A DNA stretch of 64,000 bases from JAMXLO01 sp963719805 (lineage in GTDB: Bacteria > Pseudomonadota > Alphaproteobacteria > Acetobacterales > Acetobacteraceae), in assembly GCA_963719805.1 (NCBI GenBank), contig CAVRDF010000004.1:558001-622000 (forward strand), in the 5' to 3' direction. The position numbers and the translations under genes are program-made. This document shows positions 24,320-32,984 of the stretch, in pieces. How positions within the stretch are numbered: position 1 is the stretch's first letter; every line of letters begins with the position of its first letter. The notes under the pieces were generated by a model. That model was not told where the DNA came from. It saw nothing but the letters and a program-made list of their open reading frames with translations, and ran no database searches.

Positions 24320-25452
24320 TCAGACGAAACGCAGCGACAGCGCCGAGAAGTCATCCTCCAGCGGTCCCGGCCGCGCATGCATGCGCACTGTGTCATACAG
24401 TCGCCGCGGTCCGCCAGGGGTGGCCATCACCGGCAGCAGAGACTGGATCTGCGACAATCCCCACTCGTGGCCGTCGAGATCGGTGATCTCAAACACGCCA
24501 TCGCTGAACAGGAACAGCGAACTTCCGGGCAGTATCGACGTGCGCGACGCCTGGACCTCGCGATCCGCCGCGATGCCGATGGACGGGTTGCGCGTTCCCA
24601 ATGGTATCGACGATGTCTCACCCGGCGGCAGCATGAACGCCGGGTGATGTCCTGCGGTCGCGTACGCGAGCGACCGTTCCACGATGTCGTACACACCGTA
24701 CCACATGGTGAAGAACAGGTTGTTGTGCCGCTCCATCGGGAACATGCGATTCAGCCCACGGATCACCGCCGCGGGATCATGAAAGTCCACGTCCGGCAGC
24801 ATCCGCTGCCGCAGCACATTGGCGACCGTCACCGAGAACAGCGCCGACCCCGCACCGTGTCCCGCGACATCGAGCAGATATGCATCGAAGTAGCGCAAAT
24901 CCAACATCTGGTAGCCGAACAAATCACCACCCATGCGTGTGCACGGATGATAAAACCATTCCGCCAGCACCGGCCCGGCCGTTATTGGTGGCGGCAAAAC
25001 CGAAAGCACATAGTCATGTGCCTCGCCCAACTCGCGATCCAGCGCTTCCCAGCCCGCTAGTTCTTGCTGGCTGCGCCGATGATAGCTTAGCGCGTGCGAA
25101 CCAACCCCAATGCGCGCACCGTCCTGCAGCAGGTACCTGGTGCGTCGATACGCTCGCCGTTGACGAAGGTGCCGTTGGTGGAGCCGAGATCGGTCAAGGT
25201 GATTCCATCAGCGTGTATCTCGAAGCGGCAGTGCCGGCGGGAGACGGTACTGCCTTCCAGGATAATCTCGCTCGGCGCGCTGCGGCCGACGGTCAACGGC
25301 AGCAGGTTCAGCGTAACGTGGCGCGGTGCCGCGTTATCGACCAGCACGAGCAGCAGATGTGCAGGCGCATCCGCCTGTGCGGCACCCCATGGGGCACCGG
25401 ACGGACGGAAGCTGATGGTGCGTTCAGTGAAATCCTCGTCCTCGTCGGACAC
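24320..25452 (-). pseudogene. FHA domain-PP2C (SpoIIE-type) serine phosphatase, broken by a single-base frameshift
   Basis: Read as one gene, this encodes an N-terminal FHA phosphothreonine-binding domain (about residues 30-105: VGRSAPSE, STVSRRH, LGSTNGTFVNGERI) and a C-terminal PP2C phosphatase (GGDLFG, DVAGHGAGSALF, FSDGVFE, DDFSALS, all metal-binding Asp present). The two parts are in different frames: the FHA frame runs from 25452 and would stop at 25087 after a nonsense tail, while the PP2C frame is open from at least 25132 to 24320. Restoring one C near 25132 gives the smooth FHA ending PGTLLQDGARIGVG followed by a helical linker. No slippery heptamer for programmed -1 shifting is present. 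Either a sequencing indel or a recent mutation. Expected function: phosphoprotein signalling in the cytoplasm. Confidence 0.8.
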
Positions 25453-25457
25453 CGCCG

Positions 25458-25497
25458 TACCGTCCAGGTAAGCACATTCACGTTACTCTGGACGGTA
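25458..25497 (-). repeat. Strong intergenic hairpin (10-bp perfect stem)
   Basis: Arms TACCGTCCAG and CTGGACGGTA pair perfectly, with an inner GTAA/TTAC extension past a one-base bulge. It lies in the 65-nt gap between the secreted-protein gene and the FHA-PP2C gene. There is no U-run after the stem, so it may be a Rho-associated or stabilising hairpin rather than a classic terminator. Confidence 0.5.
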
Positions 25498-25517
25498 TCA
25501 GCAGCGTAATCAAGCCA

Positions 25518-26030
25518 CTACTGCACCATTGCTGTCGCGGCCGGAATCGCCGACTGGATCAGGTCCATCGTCTGCTGGCGGTCACCGGAGGCGAGCGCCC
25601 TCAGCGCCTGGGAGATTTGTGACACCGCGGGATTGTCGCTCGGGTTGTTGGTCTGCGCCATCGGCACCGACCGGTCGAGCATACGCGTCTGTGCCATCTC
25701 CAGCGACTGCTGTGCCTCGCCGGTCCGGCCAGCGCGCAATGACGCCTGCGCCGCGCGCAGATAATCCACCGCGTTTGCACTGGAGCCGATCGCCGGGCTT
25801 GGCAGGTTTGGTGCTATCGGCGAACGGGTGTCGGCCTGATTGATATTGCTGGCGTGGGTGCCCATCGGAACCGACATGCCGGTGCCGATATCGTTGCCGG
25901 GCCGCGCGCCGGTGGCGGGATTGGCGCCCGGCGGAACGCCTTGTGCGGTTAGCGGCACATTGGTCTGGGCGATGGCCGGCGCACTGGCCAGGCCGGCAAG
26001 AACGGTGAATGACAATGCCAGGGAACGCAT
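25518..26030 (-). CDS. Secreted hypothetical protein
   Basis: 170-residue protein with a clear signal peptide (MRSLALSFTVLAGLASAPAIAQ, cleavage after AIA). The mature N-terminal half is low complexity (Pro, Gly, Asn, Thr rich); the C-terminal half is helical with a TPR-like flavour (VDYLRAAQASLRAGRTGEAQ, ISQALRALASGDRQQTMD). A strong GGAAGGAG site precedes the ATG. I do not recognise the family; periplasmic location is predicted. It is separated from lpxXL downstream of its start side by 97 nt in which nothing is evident. Confidence 0.7.
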   Translation of the reverse strand: MRSLALSFTVLAGLASAPAIAQTNVPLTAQGVPPGANPATGARPGNDIGTGMSVPMGTHASNINQADTRSPIAPNLPSPAIGSSANAVDYLRAAQASLRAGRTGEAQQSLEMAQTRMLDRSVPMAQTNNPSDNPAVSQISQALRALASGDRQQTMDLIQSAIPAATAMVQ

Positions 26031-26127
26031 CGCGGTTCTCCTTCCCTTTGTTGGCGACTGTCACACGGGGTAAGGCGCTTGGGTGCCGCAATTGTGGCAC
26101 GCACAATGATAAAAAGTTGAACGCGTC

Positions 26128-27036
26128 TCAGCGCCACCGCCGATGGAACCACAGCCATTGCTCGGGATGTTCGCGTATCCAGCGCTCGATCACCGAGGTG
26201 ATCAGTTGCGTCGATTGCGCCACGTCGATCTTCCCGCTGCCGTCGCGCGGCAAGACGAACGGGCCTTCCGCCGCAATGCGAAACTGCCGGTTCGGCAGCC
26301 GTATGACCCGCACGCCAACGACCGGGCAATCGAATTGGCGTGCCAGCCGTGCGATCGATGGGTTGGCTTTGCAGCGGCGTCCGAAGAAGGTCACGTCGAC
26401 ACCGCGCGAAAACCGCTGGTCGACCAGCATGCCAAGATGTTCGCCACGGTCCAGCGCCGCTGCCATTTCCAATGGCGCTTGTGCGCGGCTGCGAATCAAA
26501 TGGCCCATCAGCGGTTCGCGGATGCGTGCGATCTCCTTGGCCACGGCCTTGTTGTTTGGCATGCGATAGAGCACTGCGGATGGCAGGCCGTGCGCCGCTG
26601 CCATCACCGCCGGCAATTCCCAATTACCCAGATGCGCCGCAAAGCACAGGGCTGGCTTTCCGTCGCCTTGCAGATCGAAGAACAATTGCTGATCGTCTGT
26701 CACGATGCGACCGACGGTCGGGTGTTGCGGATCGTGGTCCCACAGCTCACCAAGGTGCACGTACTCACCGGCGACGCGGCCAAGATTTTCCCACGCACCG
26801 CGCAGCGTTGCTTTGATCCACTCGTCGCTCTGTTCCGGATACGCTGCGCGCAGGTTGGCGCGCCCGATGCGATGAGCGGGCAGCAGCGGGCCGATACGCC
26901 GAGCCCACGCCCCGCATATGTCGGACGCGCGATCGGGATCGCTGCGCCGCAGTGCGGACAACGAATGCTTCACCAACCGGCCAAGCAGCCTGTCGCCGTA
27001 CAGCGCTAACTGTCGCAGGACTTTAGAGTTCGACAA
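26128..27036 (-). CDS. lpxXL: Lipid A very-long-chain acyltransferase LpxXL
   Basis: About 302-residue member of the LpxL/HtrB lysophospholipid acyltransferase family, ending the acpXL cluster. The catalytic H-X4-E is HLGNWE, with later RFSRGVDVTFFGRRC and GPFVLPRDG typical of the family. In Rhizobium the orthologue moves the very-long-chain hydroxyacyl group from AcpXL onto lipid A at the inner membrane. The start is unclear: no ATG is available. TTG 27036 after GGGAAG is my preferred start; GTG 27084 would overlap adh2XL by 62 nt. A short hydrophobic N-terminal helix is expected but weak. Confidence 0.85.
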   Translation of the reverse strand: MSNSKVLRQLALYGDRLLGRLVKHSLSALRRSDPDRASDICGAWARRIGPLLPAHRIGRANLRAAYPEQSDEWIKATLRGAWENLGRVAGEYVHLGELWDHDPQHPTVGRIVTDDQQLFFDLQGDGKPALCFAAHLGNWELPAVMAAAHGLPSAVLYRMPNNKAVAKEIARIREPLMGHLIRSRAQAPLEMAAALDRGEHLGMLVDQRFSRGVDVTFFGRRCKANPSIARLARQFDCPVVGVRVIRLPNRQFRIAAEGPFVLPRDGSGKIDVAQSTQLITSVIERWIREHPEQWLWFHRRWR

Positions 27037-28045
27037 GCAGCTTCCCGAACACGTCGCGGCTCTCCAGCCGCGCCAGGCCGGCACGAAAATCCGCCAGCGG
27101 ATAGACTGTGTCGATCACCGGCCGCACCCCAGAGGCGATGCGATCTAGCGCGCGCCGCAATGCGCTGAGCGGCGAGCCGAACGAGCCGATGATGCGGTAC
27201 TGCTGCTGGAACAACTGCATCAGGTTGATGCTGCCGGAGGGTCCCGATGTTGCACCGCATGTCACCAGACGGCCGCCGCGCTTCATCGATAGCAGCGAAC
27301 CGTTCCATGTATCGGCGCCGGTATGTTCGAATACCACATCGACGCCCTTTCGACTGGTGAGCTTGCGGACCACGCCCTCAAAGCGGTCTTCGCGATAGTT
27401 GATCACGTGATCCGCGCCAAGCGCGTGTGCCTTCGTGGCCTTGTCTTCGCTGCCGACGGTGGTGATGACAGTGCAGCCCAATGCCTTCGCGACACGGATG
27501 GCGATCGAGCCAATGCCTGAACCGCCCGCGTGCACCAGGACAGTTTCGCCTGGCTCCAACCGCGCATTGTCGAACAGCATGTGCTCCACGGTCGCGTAAG
27601 CCACTGCCACGCACGCCGCATCGCGCAGATCAACGCCGTCCGGCAGCTTCGTGCAGAGCCGCGCTGGATGGTTGGTCAGATCCTGGGCAAAGCCGTCGAC
27701 GTGGAAGCCACGCACGCCGGCGACGTTCTCGCACAAATTCTCCCGCCCGCGCGCGCAGGCCGGGCACGTGCCACATACCAGGGCCGCATACGGCACCACA
27801 CGATCGCCAGGCTGCAACGCGGTGACGCCATCGCCAACCGCTATTACATCGCACGCCGCCTCGGCGCCGACGCAAAGCGGGAACTGCCGCTTGGCAAACG
27901 CCATGCCGCGAAATCCCCACACGTCGATATGGTTCAATCCGACATAGCGGACGCGGAGCTGAACTTCGCCATTGGCTGGTGGGGCAGGGGCTTCGCGCTC
28001 GCCCAACGCCAGTTCGCGGTCAGCCAGCAGTTGCAGTGCGCGCAT
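27023..28045 (-). CDS. adh2XL: Zinc-type medium-chain dehydrogenase/reductase of the VLCFA cluster (Adh2XL)
   Basis: 340-residue MDR-family oxidoreductase. The structural zinc site CGTCPACARGRENLC has all four cysteines, and the nucleotide-binding motif is VHAGGSGIGSIAIRVAKALG. In the rhizobial acpXL cluster the orthologue is proposed to act as the enoyl reductase in building the very-long-chain lipid A acyl chain. Gene order acpXL-fabZXL-fabF2XL-fabF1XL-adh2XL-lpxXL is fully kept here, which is the main basis for the name. An 89-nt gap holding a palindromic repeat separates it from fabF1XL. Confidence 0.88.
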   Translation of the reverse strand: MRALQLLADRELALGEREAPAPPANGEVQLRVRYVGLNHIDVWGFRGMAFAKRQFPLCVGAEAACDVIAVGDGVTALQPGDRVVPYAALVCGTCPACARGRENLCENVAGVRGFHVDGFAQDLTNHPARLCTKLPDGVDLRDAACVAVAYATVEHMLFDNARLEPGETVLVHAGGSGIGSIAIRVAKALGCTVITTVGSEDKATKAHALGADHVINYREDRFEGVVRKLTSRKGVDVVFEHTGADTWNGSLLSMKRGGRLVTCGATSGPSGSINLMQLFQQQYRIIGSFGSPLSALRRALDRIASGVRPVIDTVYPLADFRAGLARLESRDVFGKLLVEL

Positions 28046-28054
28046 CTCTTATTG

Positions 28055-28129
28055 GAACCACAGATGGACACCAATGAACACCGATTGCACCTGTCTCATC
28101 CGAGTTCATCTTCATGCATCTGTGGTTTC
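28055..28129. repeat. Dispersed palindromic repeat with a 10-nt period, copy 1
   Basis: Imperfect palindrome between fabF1XL and adh2XL. Outer arms AACCACAGATG (28056-28066) and CATCTGTGGTT (28117-28127) are perfect; the inner arms continue with ATGAACaCcGAT on one side and its near-complement on the other. The left arm repeats about every 10 nt (CACAGATGGA, CACCAATGAA, CACCGATTGC). A relative lies at 42133-42206. No coding potential. Confidence 0.7.
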
Positions 28130-28134
28130 ATCTT

Positions 28135-29391
28135 TTACGCTACCCCGAGTACCAGGCACACATTCTGCCCGCCAAACCCGAATGAATTGGAGATCGCGTG
28201 CGTCACCTGTGCATCGCGCGCCACGTTTGGAACGCAGTCCACCGGCAGCGTCGGATCAGGCGTTTCGTAGTTGATGGTCGGGGGCAATCTCCCATGACGC
28301 AGTGACAGCAGCGTGAAGATCGCTTCGACCGCGCCCGCCGCGGTGAGTGTGTGGCCGATCATCGACTTGTTCGAGGAAACAGGGATCGATCCGGCGCGCT
28401 CGCCGAACACCGAGGCCACGCCGACCCATTCCATCTTGTCGTTCTCCGGCGTCCCAGTGCCATGCGCATTGACATAGCCGATCGCTTCAGGCTCGACGCC
28501 GGCATCTTCCAATGCCTTTTGCATGCAGGCGATGATCGGTTTGCCGTCCGGCGAAGATCGGGTGCGATGGAATCCGTCCGCCATCTCGCCGCAGCCTTCC
28601 ATCACCCCGAGTATCGTCGCACCGCGCGCCTTGGCGTGCTCCAGACTTTCCAGCACCAGCGCGCCGGCGCCTTCCGCCATGACAAACCCATCGCGGTCCT
28701 TGCTGAACGGCCGTGCCGCGCTCTGCGGTGGATCGTTGCGCGTGGATAGCGCTGACAACAGCGAGAAGCGGATCAGGCTTTCCGGATTGACTGACGCATC
28801 CGTGCCAACGACCAATGCTGCCTCGGCTTCACCGCGGCGGATCGCTTCTACGCCCAACTGGATCGCGGTGGCGCCGGATGCGCACGCAGTGGAAGTGGCA
28901 ACCGGCGAACCTTTCGTGCCGAACCGCACCGCCAGATTCTCCGAGACAGAATTGAACAGGAAGCGTTCGTAATAGCGAGCGAACTTCCCGCTGGCCGCGG
29001 CGCGGAGCAAGTCGTCGTAGTTGGTGTTTTCGTTCGCTCCTGATGCCGCCGCGAGCGCCAGCCGTTGCGACCATTCCAATTCAACCGGCGGCAGCGCCAG
29101 GAACATCGGTCCGGGAAAATCTCCCGGCGAGCCGACAGATGCCTCGGCAAGCGCTTCCTCGATCACCAATTCGGCCAAGCGCTCCGAGAGTGCCGGCGCC
29201 GACAGTTCTTCCACCGGCGGGACGAAGTCGATGGTGCCGGCGATATTGGTGCGCAGGCCGCCAATCGGGAAACGCGAGATGCGACGGATGCCGGAATGTC
29301 CCGCCGTCAGTTCGCGCCAATTGTCTTCCTTGCCGGCACCGAGCGAGGTCACCACGCCCATGCCGGTTACCACAACCACCCGACGCTGCAT
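28135..29391 (-). CDS. fabF1XL: Beta-ketoacyl-ACP synthase FabF1XL (catalytic)
   Basis: 418-residue KAS II-type condensing enzyme that extends the acyl chain on AcpXL. The full triad is present: Cys170 (STACASGA), His310 (NAHGTGTPEND) and His347 (GHTLTAAGAVEA). ATG 29391 sits 10 nt after the fabF2XL stop and after a GGAGGC site. It is predicted to work as a pair with the degenerate FabF2XL. Confidence 0.92.
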   Translation of the reverse strand: MQRRVVVVTGMGVVTSLGAGKEDNWRELTAGHSGIRRISRFPIGGLRTNIAGTIDFVPPVEELSAPALSERLAELVIEEALAEASVGSPGDFPGPMFLALPPVELEWSQRLALAAASGANENTNYDDLLRAAASGKFARYYERFLFNSVSENLAVRFGTKGSPVATSTACASGATAIQLGVEAIRRGEAEAALVVGTDASVNPESLIRFSLLSALSTRNDPPQSAARPFSKDRDGFVMAEGAGALVLESLEHAKARGATILGVMEGCGEMADGFHRTRSSPDGKPIIACMQKALEDAGVEPEAIGYVNAHGTGTPENDKMEWVGVASVFGERAGSIPVSSNKSMIGHTLTAAGAVEAIFTLLSLRHGRLPPTINYETPDPTLPVDCVPNVARDAQVTHAISNSFGFGGQNVCLVLGVA

Positions 29392-29401
29392 CGCTGCCTC
29401 C

Positions 29402-30583
29402 TTACGCTGCCTCGATCACCGCCAGCGCCTCGCCTCGCCAGTGACCCCAACTGGTCACCAGCACTTGCCGCAGTTCATCGCTCATCGCCTGCTCCGTGGC
29501 TTCCAGCGGACCGAACAGCTGCCGCCGCGAGAGTGCCATTGCCGCCAATGCCAGGTTCGCCGGGAATGACGGTTCGATCGAGTGGCCGAGCGCAGTCGCG
29601 GTGGCACGTGTGGGCATGCCCAGATCGTGCTGGAATGCCGCCTCCTCCTGCGTCACCTTCGCCACTCCCGTGGCGCCGGAGATGACAGCGGCGTGCGGCG
29701 GCTCAAGATGGTGCCGCATCGCCATGAGCTGATGCGTGGCATTCGCTGTCGCCTCGCCTGGCCCGCGGCGGCAACGATCGGTCAGGATCGACGCTATGTG
29801 CCCGAGCATCGCCGCGCCACGCGCCGCGGCGTGCTCGCGACTCTCGATGACGAGAAAGCAACCAAGCGAACCGAGCACCATGCCGCCGCCATCCGCCTGG
29901 CGCGCCCATACGCCGGCAAATGGCTGCTTCCACAGCAATTGGCCCATCTCGTAGTGCAGCAGGATGTCAGGCCGCTGTGCGTTGTACGAACCACCAACCA
30001 GGAACAGGTCGCCCTGTCCGGCGGCGATACGCGCGCAGGCAATGCGCACCGCGTCGGTGCCAGACGCTTCCTCGCCCATGAAGGTGCGTGACGAACCGAC
30101 CACGCCGTGCACGATCGAGACGTTGCCGGCCAGCAGGTTCGATAGTTGCGCCAGAAACAATGTCGGTCTCAGGTCCGACAGCAGATGTTCGTTGAGGAAC
30201 GTCCCCGGGTCCGCCGCTTTCGGTAGCGCTGACAGGATCTCCGCATCCACGGCGTAGTCGCGCTCGCCGCCACCTGCCGCGACGATCATATCCATGCGCG
30301 ACAGCAGATCGGCATTGCCCTTCACCCCGGCGGAATCGAGCGCCAGGCCCGCCGCATAGGTGCCGATACGCTGCCACGCTTCCATCTGCCGTTGATCGCC
30401 GCGCTTCGGGATCTGCTTATCCAGTTCCAGCGCGACCATCGGATGCACCGGCCAGGGCGCGAACGTCGTGCTGTCCACGACCGGCTGGAATTCATTTAGC
30501 GCTGACCAGTGCGCCTCGATCCCCTCGCCGAGGCAGGAGACCAGGCCGATTCCGGTGATCATCGCATCGCGCGGTTTAGCCAT
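29402..30583 (-). CDS. fabF2XL: Degenerate beta-ketoacyl synthase FabF2XL (chain-length-factor-like)
   Basis: 393-residue ketosynthase homologue that has lost the active-site cysteine: the position equivalent to TACASG reads GEEASGT, so Cys is replaced by Glu172, and the NAHGTxTxxND histidine loop is replaced by ISGATGVAK. The late His of ALGHSIEPSF remains. This mirrors KS-beta/chain length factor subunits of type II polyketide synthases, which pair with an active KS. The neighbouring FabF1XL is the obvious partner. It overlaps fabZXL by 8 nt. Confidence 0.87.
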   Translation of the reverse strand: MAKPRDAMITGIGLVSCLGEGIEAHWSALNEFQPVVDSTTFAPWPVHPMVALELDKQIPKRGDQRQMEAWQRIGTYAAGLALDSAGVKGNADLLSRMDMIVAAGGGERDYAVDAEILSALPKAADPGTFLNEHLLSDLRPTLFLAQLSNLLAGNVSIVHGVVGSSRTFMGEEASGTDAVRIACARIAAGQGDLFLVGGSYNAQRPDILLHYEMGQLLWKQPFAGVWARQADGGGMVLGSLGCFLVIESREHAAARGAAMLGHIASILTDRCRRGPGEATANATHQLMAMRHHLEPPHAAVISGATGVAKVTQEEAAFQHDLGMPTRATATALGHSIEPSFPANLALAAMALSRRQLFGPLEATEQAMSDELRQVLVTSWGHWRGEALAVIEAA

Positions 30584-31046
30584 TTAGGAACGCCTCCGGC
30601 ACGGCGACGCGCCGCGCGGTCTCCAGCATCTGAGCGCGCAAAGTCTCGTTGGGAAAGGGCACGACGCGATAGGTGATCTCGGCGTCCGCTACCTTCTTGC
30701 CGGCGGAGCTGATGCTTCCGGCTATTACTGCATAACCTGATCCGTCGTGCAGCAGCCGCGCCTCGGTCTGCAGCGCCTGGCCGGGCACCACGAAGGCGCG
30801 CATCTTGGCTTCCTTCACCTGGGCCAGGAAGGGCATGCGCTGGAACCGCAGTGTCGCCAGCACAAGCCAACCGCCGGTCTGCGCCATGGTTTCGATCATC
30901 AGGACGCCCGGCAGCAGCGGATGGCCGGGAAAGTGACCCTCGAACACCGGGCTTGCGTCCGGCACCATGCAGTCCGCGCGCACCGTTCGTGCTGCCGGAT
31001 CAAGTTCCACGATCCGGTCCACCATCTGGAAATATTCTAGCCGCAT
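30576..31046 (-). CDS. fabZXL: 3-hydroxyacyl-ACP dehydratase FabZXL
   Basis: 156-residue hot-dog fold dehydratase. The catalytic segment FEGHFPGHPLLPGVLMIETMAQ is split here as His38 in GHFPGHP and Glu52 in IETMAQ. It removes water from the 3-hydroxyacyl-AcpXL intermediate in each elongation round of the very-long-chain lipid A acyl group. It starts 6 nt after the acpXL stop. Confidence 0.91.
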   Translation of the reverse strand: MRLEYFQMVDRIVELDPAARTVRADCMVPDASPVFEGHFPGHPLLPGVLMIETMAQTGGWLVLATLRFQRMPFLAQVKEAKMRAFVVPGQALQTEARLLHDGSGYAVIAGSISSAGKKVADAEITYRVVPFPNETLRAQMLETARRVAVPEAFLNG

Positions 31047-31052
31047 GGCGGC

Positions 31053-31334
31053 TCAGGCGGCCTTGGCAGCTACCAGCTTGTCGATGTTCGCGCAGAGATT
31101 GCCGAGCACGAAGTATTCGTCAGTCGAGACCTTGCCCTCGTTCACTTCCTGGGTCCACTGCTCCAGCGGCATCTTGATGCCGAACGCCTTGTCGATGGCG
31201 AATGCGACGTCGAGGAAATCCAGGCTGTCGATGCCGAGATCGTTGATGGCATGGCTGGCCGGCGTGATTTTCTCACGCGGGATATCGCACGTTTCGGAGA
31301 TGATTCCGGCGACGGTCTCGAAGGTGGACGACAT
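31053..31334 (-). CDS. acpXL: Specialised acyl carrier protein AcpXL
   Basis: 93-residue acyl carrier protein; phosphopantetheine attachment at Ser37 (LGIDSLDFLD). It closely matches rhizobial AcpXL over its whole length (ITPASHAINDLGIDSLD, GKVSTDEYFVLGNLC) and differs from housekeeping AcpP. It carries the growing 26- to 30-carbon hydroxyacyl chain destined for lipid A. First gene of the leftward operon; the promoter is expected in 31335-31395. Confidence 0.94.
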   Translation of the reverse strand: MSSTFETVAGIISETCDIPREKITPASHAINDLGIDSLDFLDVAFAIDKAFGIKMPLEQWTQEVNEGKVSTDEYFVLGNLCANIDKLVAAKAA

Positions 31335-31395
31335 CGATCAGCCCCTGCAACAGCGGGCGGGCACTAACACCGCAACCGGAGTGCCGCAAGTGCGG

Positions 31396-31683
31396 CTAAA
31401 TCCAGTGCGCGGGGCGCCAGACCCAGCCCGCGTTGGTCTTTTCCCACCAGCCTTGCATCCAGGTTCCGCTGTGTCCGGCAAGATCCACATACTGGCCGGG
31501 GGCCCAGACGTAGGCACTCCCGGTCCAGTCCCAGTGGCCAGGCTGCCAGACCAGGGGCGTTGGGCTCACCGGTGGCAATGGCACGGCTTCCGGCATCGGC
31601 GGCGGTATTGGCGCCGGAGGTCCGCCGACCGCACAGGCCGCGAGGCCGGCGGCCAACAGCGCCATGATCAGTACCCGCTTCAT
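31396..31683 (-). CDS. YXWXXGXW-type small lipoprotein
   Basis: 95-residue lipoprotein: signal peptide MKRVLIMALLAAGLAAC with lipobox LAAC, a Pro-rich linker, then aromatic repeats WQPGHWDWTG, VWAPGQYVD and WVWRPAHW, as in the YXWQ/BcpO-related repeat family. An AAGGAGG site lies just upstream of ATG 31683. Probably outer-membrane associated; the function of the family is poorly known. It sits between acpXL and ispDF on the same strand. Confidence 0.75.
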   Translation of the reverse strand: MKRVLIMALLAAGLAACAVGGPPAPIPPPMPEAVPLPPVSPTPLVWQPGHWDWTGSAYVWAPGQYVDLAGHSGTWMQGWWEKTNAGWVWRPAHWI

Positions 31684-31711
31684 TCGCAGCCTCCTTGTGT
31701 CCCGCCCGGTG

Positions 31712-32845
31712 TCACGCTGGCAGCAGCAGCGTCGCCACTGCCTGGGCGGCGATGCCCTCGCCACGGCCAGTGAAACCCAGCCGCTCCGTTGTTGTCGCCT
31801 TCACCGAAATCCGCGCCTCATCCACCCGCAGGATCGCCGCCAGCCGGGCGGCCATCGCGGCGGAATGGGGTGCAATCTTCGGCCGTTCGCAGATCAGCGT
31901 CACATCGGCATTGCTCAGCAGCCCGCCGCGCGCGGCAATGCGTTCGGCAGCATGCGCCAGAAACCTCGCACTGTCGGCGTCCTTCCACGTCGCCTGCGAG
32001 GGCGGGAAGTGCCGTCCGATATCGCCTTCTGCCAGAGCGCCGTAGACCGCATCGCAGAGTGCGTGAATCCCGACATCGGCATCGGAATGTCCCGCCAGGC
32101 CCTTGTCGTGCGGCACTTCGATCCCGCACAGCACCAACTTCCGGCCGGGCTCCAGCACGTGCACGTCGAAGCCTGTGCCGACACGGGGGATCAGATGCGC
32201 AGTCATCAGGCGCTCCAGGCGGGACAGGTCGTCGGGGTAGGTCAGTTTGATGTTGTCATCCGAGCCGGCAACGATGGCAACGCTGTGTCCCGTAGCTTCC
32301 AGCAGCGCGGCGTCGTCGGTCGCCACGCGCCCGGCGCCTTCCCGATGGGCTGCCAGCAGCAATCCGTAGCGGAATGCCTGTGGCGTCTGTGCCCGGTAAA
32401 GGCCCTCGCGCGGCACAGTCGCACTGATCAGGCCAGCATTTACCCGCTTCAGCGTGTCCGCCACCGGCAGCGCCGGTATCGCGCCGCTGGCGTGTTCCAG
32501 TGCCGCGAGCAGGGCAGGTATCGTCCCGTTCGGCAACAGAGGCCGGGCTGCATCGTGCACCAGCACCGCATCCGGTGACGCGGCTTCCAGGGCCTCCAGC
32601 CCGGCCAGCACGCTGTCCTGCCGGGCCGCTCCGCCCGGGACGGATGGCAGATGCCGCACCGGTCCTAGCGCTTCCTCTATCGCGGCTGCGTCCCCCACCG
32701 GCTGGAGCCATTCCACATGCTCGGCCAATGCCTCGGCGGCATGGCGGATCACCGGCTTGCCGGCCAGCCGCAGGTATTGCTTCGGCGTATCCGTCCCGAA
32801 GCGGTTGCCTGAGCCGGCGGCGACCAGGATGGCTGCAACACGCAT
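31712..32845 (-). CDS. ispDF: Bifunctional IspD/IspF isoprenoid enzyme
   Basis: 377-residue fusion of 2-C-methyl-D-erythritol 4-phosphate cytidylyltransferase (residues 1-220: AAILVAAGSGNRFG, LVHDAARPLL) and 2-C-methyl-D-erythritol 2,4-cyclodiphosphate synthase (220-377: RVGTGFDVH, GLAGHSDADVGIHALCDA, KATTTERLGFTGRGEG). Together they perform steps 3 and 5 of the MEP pathway. The fusion is typical of alphaproteobacteria. ATG 32845 chosen; upstream frame has only a TTG at 32881. The 139-nt divergent gap to dusB holds no gene. Confidence 0.95.
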   Translation of the reverse strand: MRVAAILVAAGSGNRFGTDTPKQYLRLAGKPVIRHAAEALAEHVEWLQPVGDAAAIEEALGPVRHLPSVPGGAARQDSVLAGLEALEAASPDAVLVHDAARPLLPNGTIPALLAALEHASGAIPALPVADTLKRVNAGLISATVPREGLYRAQTPQAFRYGLLLAAHREGAGRVATDDAALLEATGHSVAIVAGSDDNIKLTYPDDLSRLERLMTAHLIPRVGTGFDVHVLEPGRKLVLCGIEVPHDKGLAGHSDADVGIHALCDAVYGALAEGDIGRHFPPSQATWKDADSARFLAHAAERIAARGGLLSNADVTLICERPKIAPHSAAMAARLAAILRVDEARISVKATTTERLGFTGRGEGIAAQAVATLLLPA

Positions 32846-32984
32846 GGACGATGGCTTGCCGCGATGGCGCGCGACTGACAATAGCCTTGGCCTTCATTCC
32901 TGCGCCGCGATGAACGCAAAAATCCGTTGTGCCACCGGTTTGGCCGTTGCAGGCTAGGCAGCGTGGCAGTAATTTGCCCAAATC

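Noticed and set aside
25120..25140. Programmed -1 ribosomal frameshift in the FHA-PP2C gene
   Set aside because: No X-XXY-YYZ slippery heptamer at the junction; a one-base deletion next to a C run fits better.
31335..31395. Intergenic search for tRNA, sRNA or riboswitch near acpXL and in other gaps
   Set aside because: No cloverleaf, conserved aptamer core or direct-repeat array could be recognised in this or any other gap in the window.
32964..32977. Sigma54-like promoter (TGGCAG...TTTGC) upstream of dusB-ntrBC
   Set aside because: GG to GC spacing is 9 nt, not 10, and the element ends 8 nt before the dusB start codon, which leaves no room for a transcript start.
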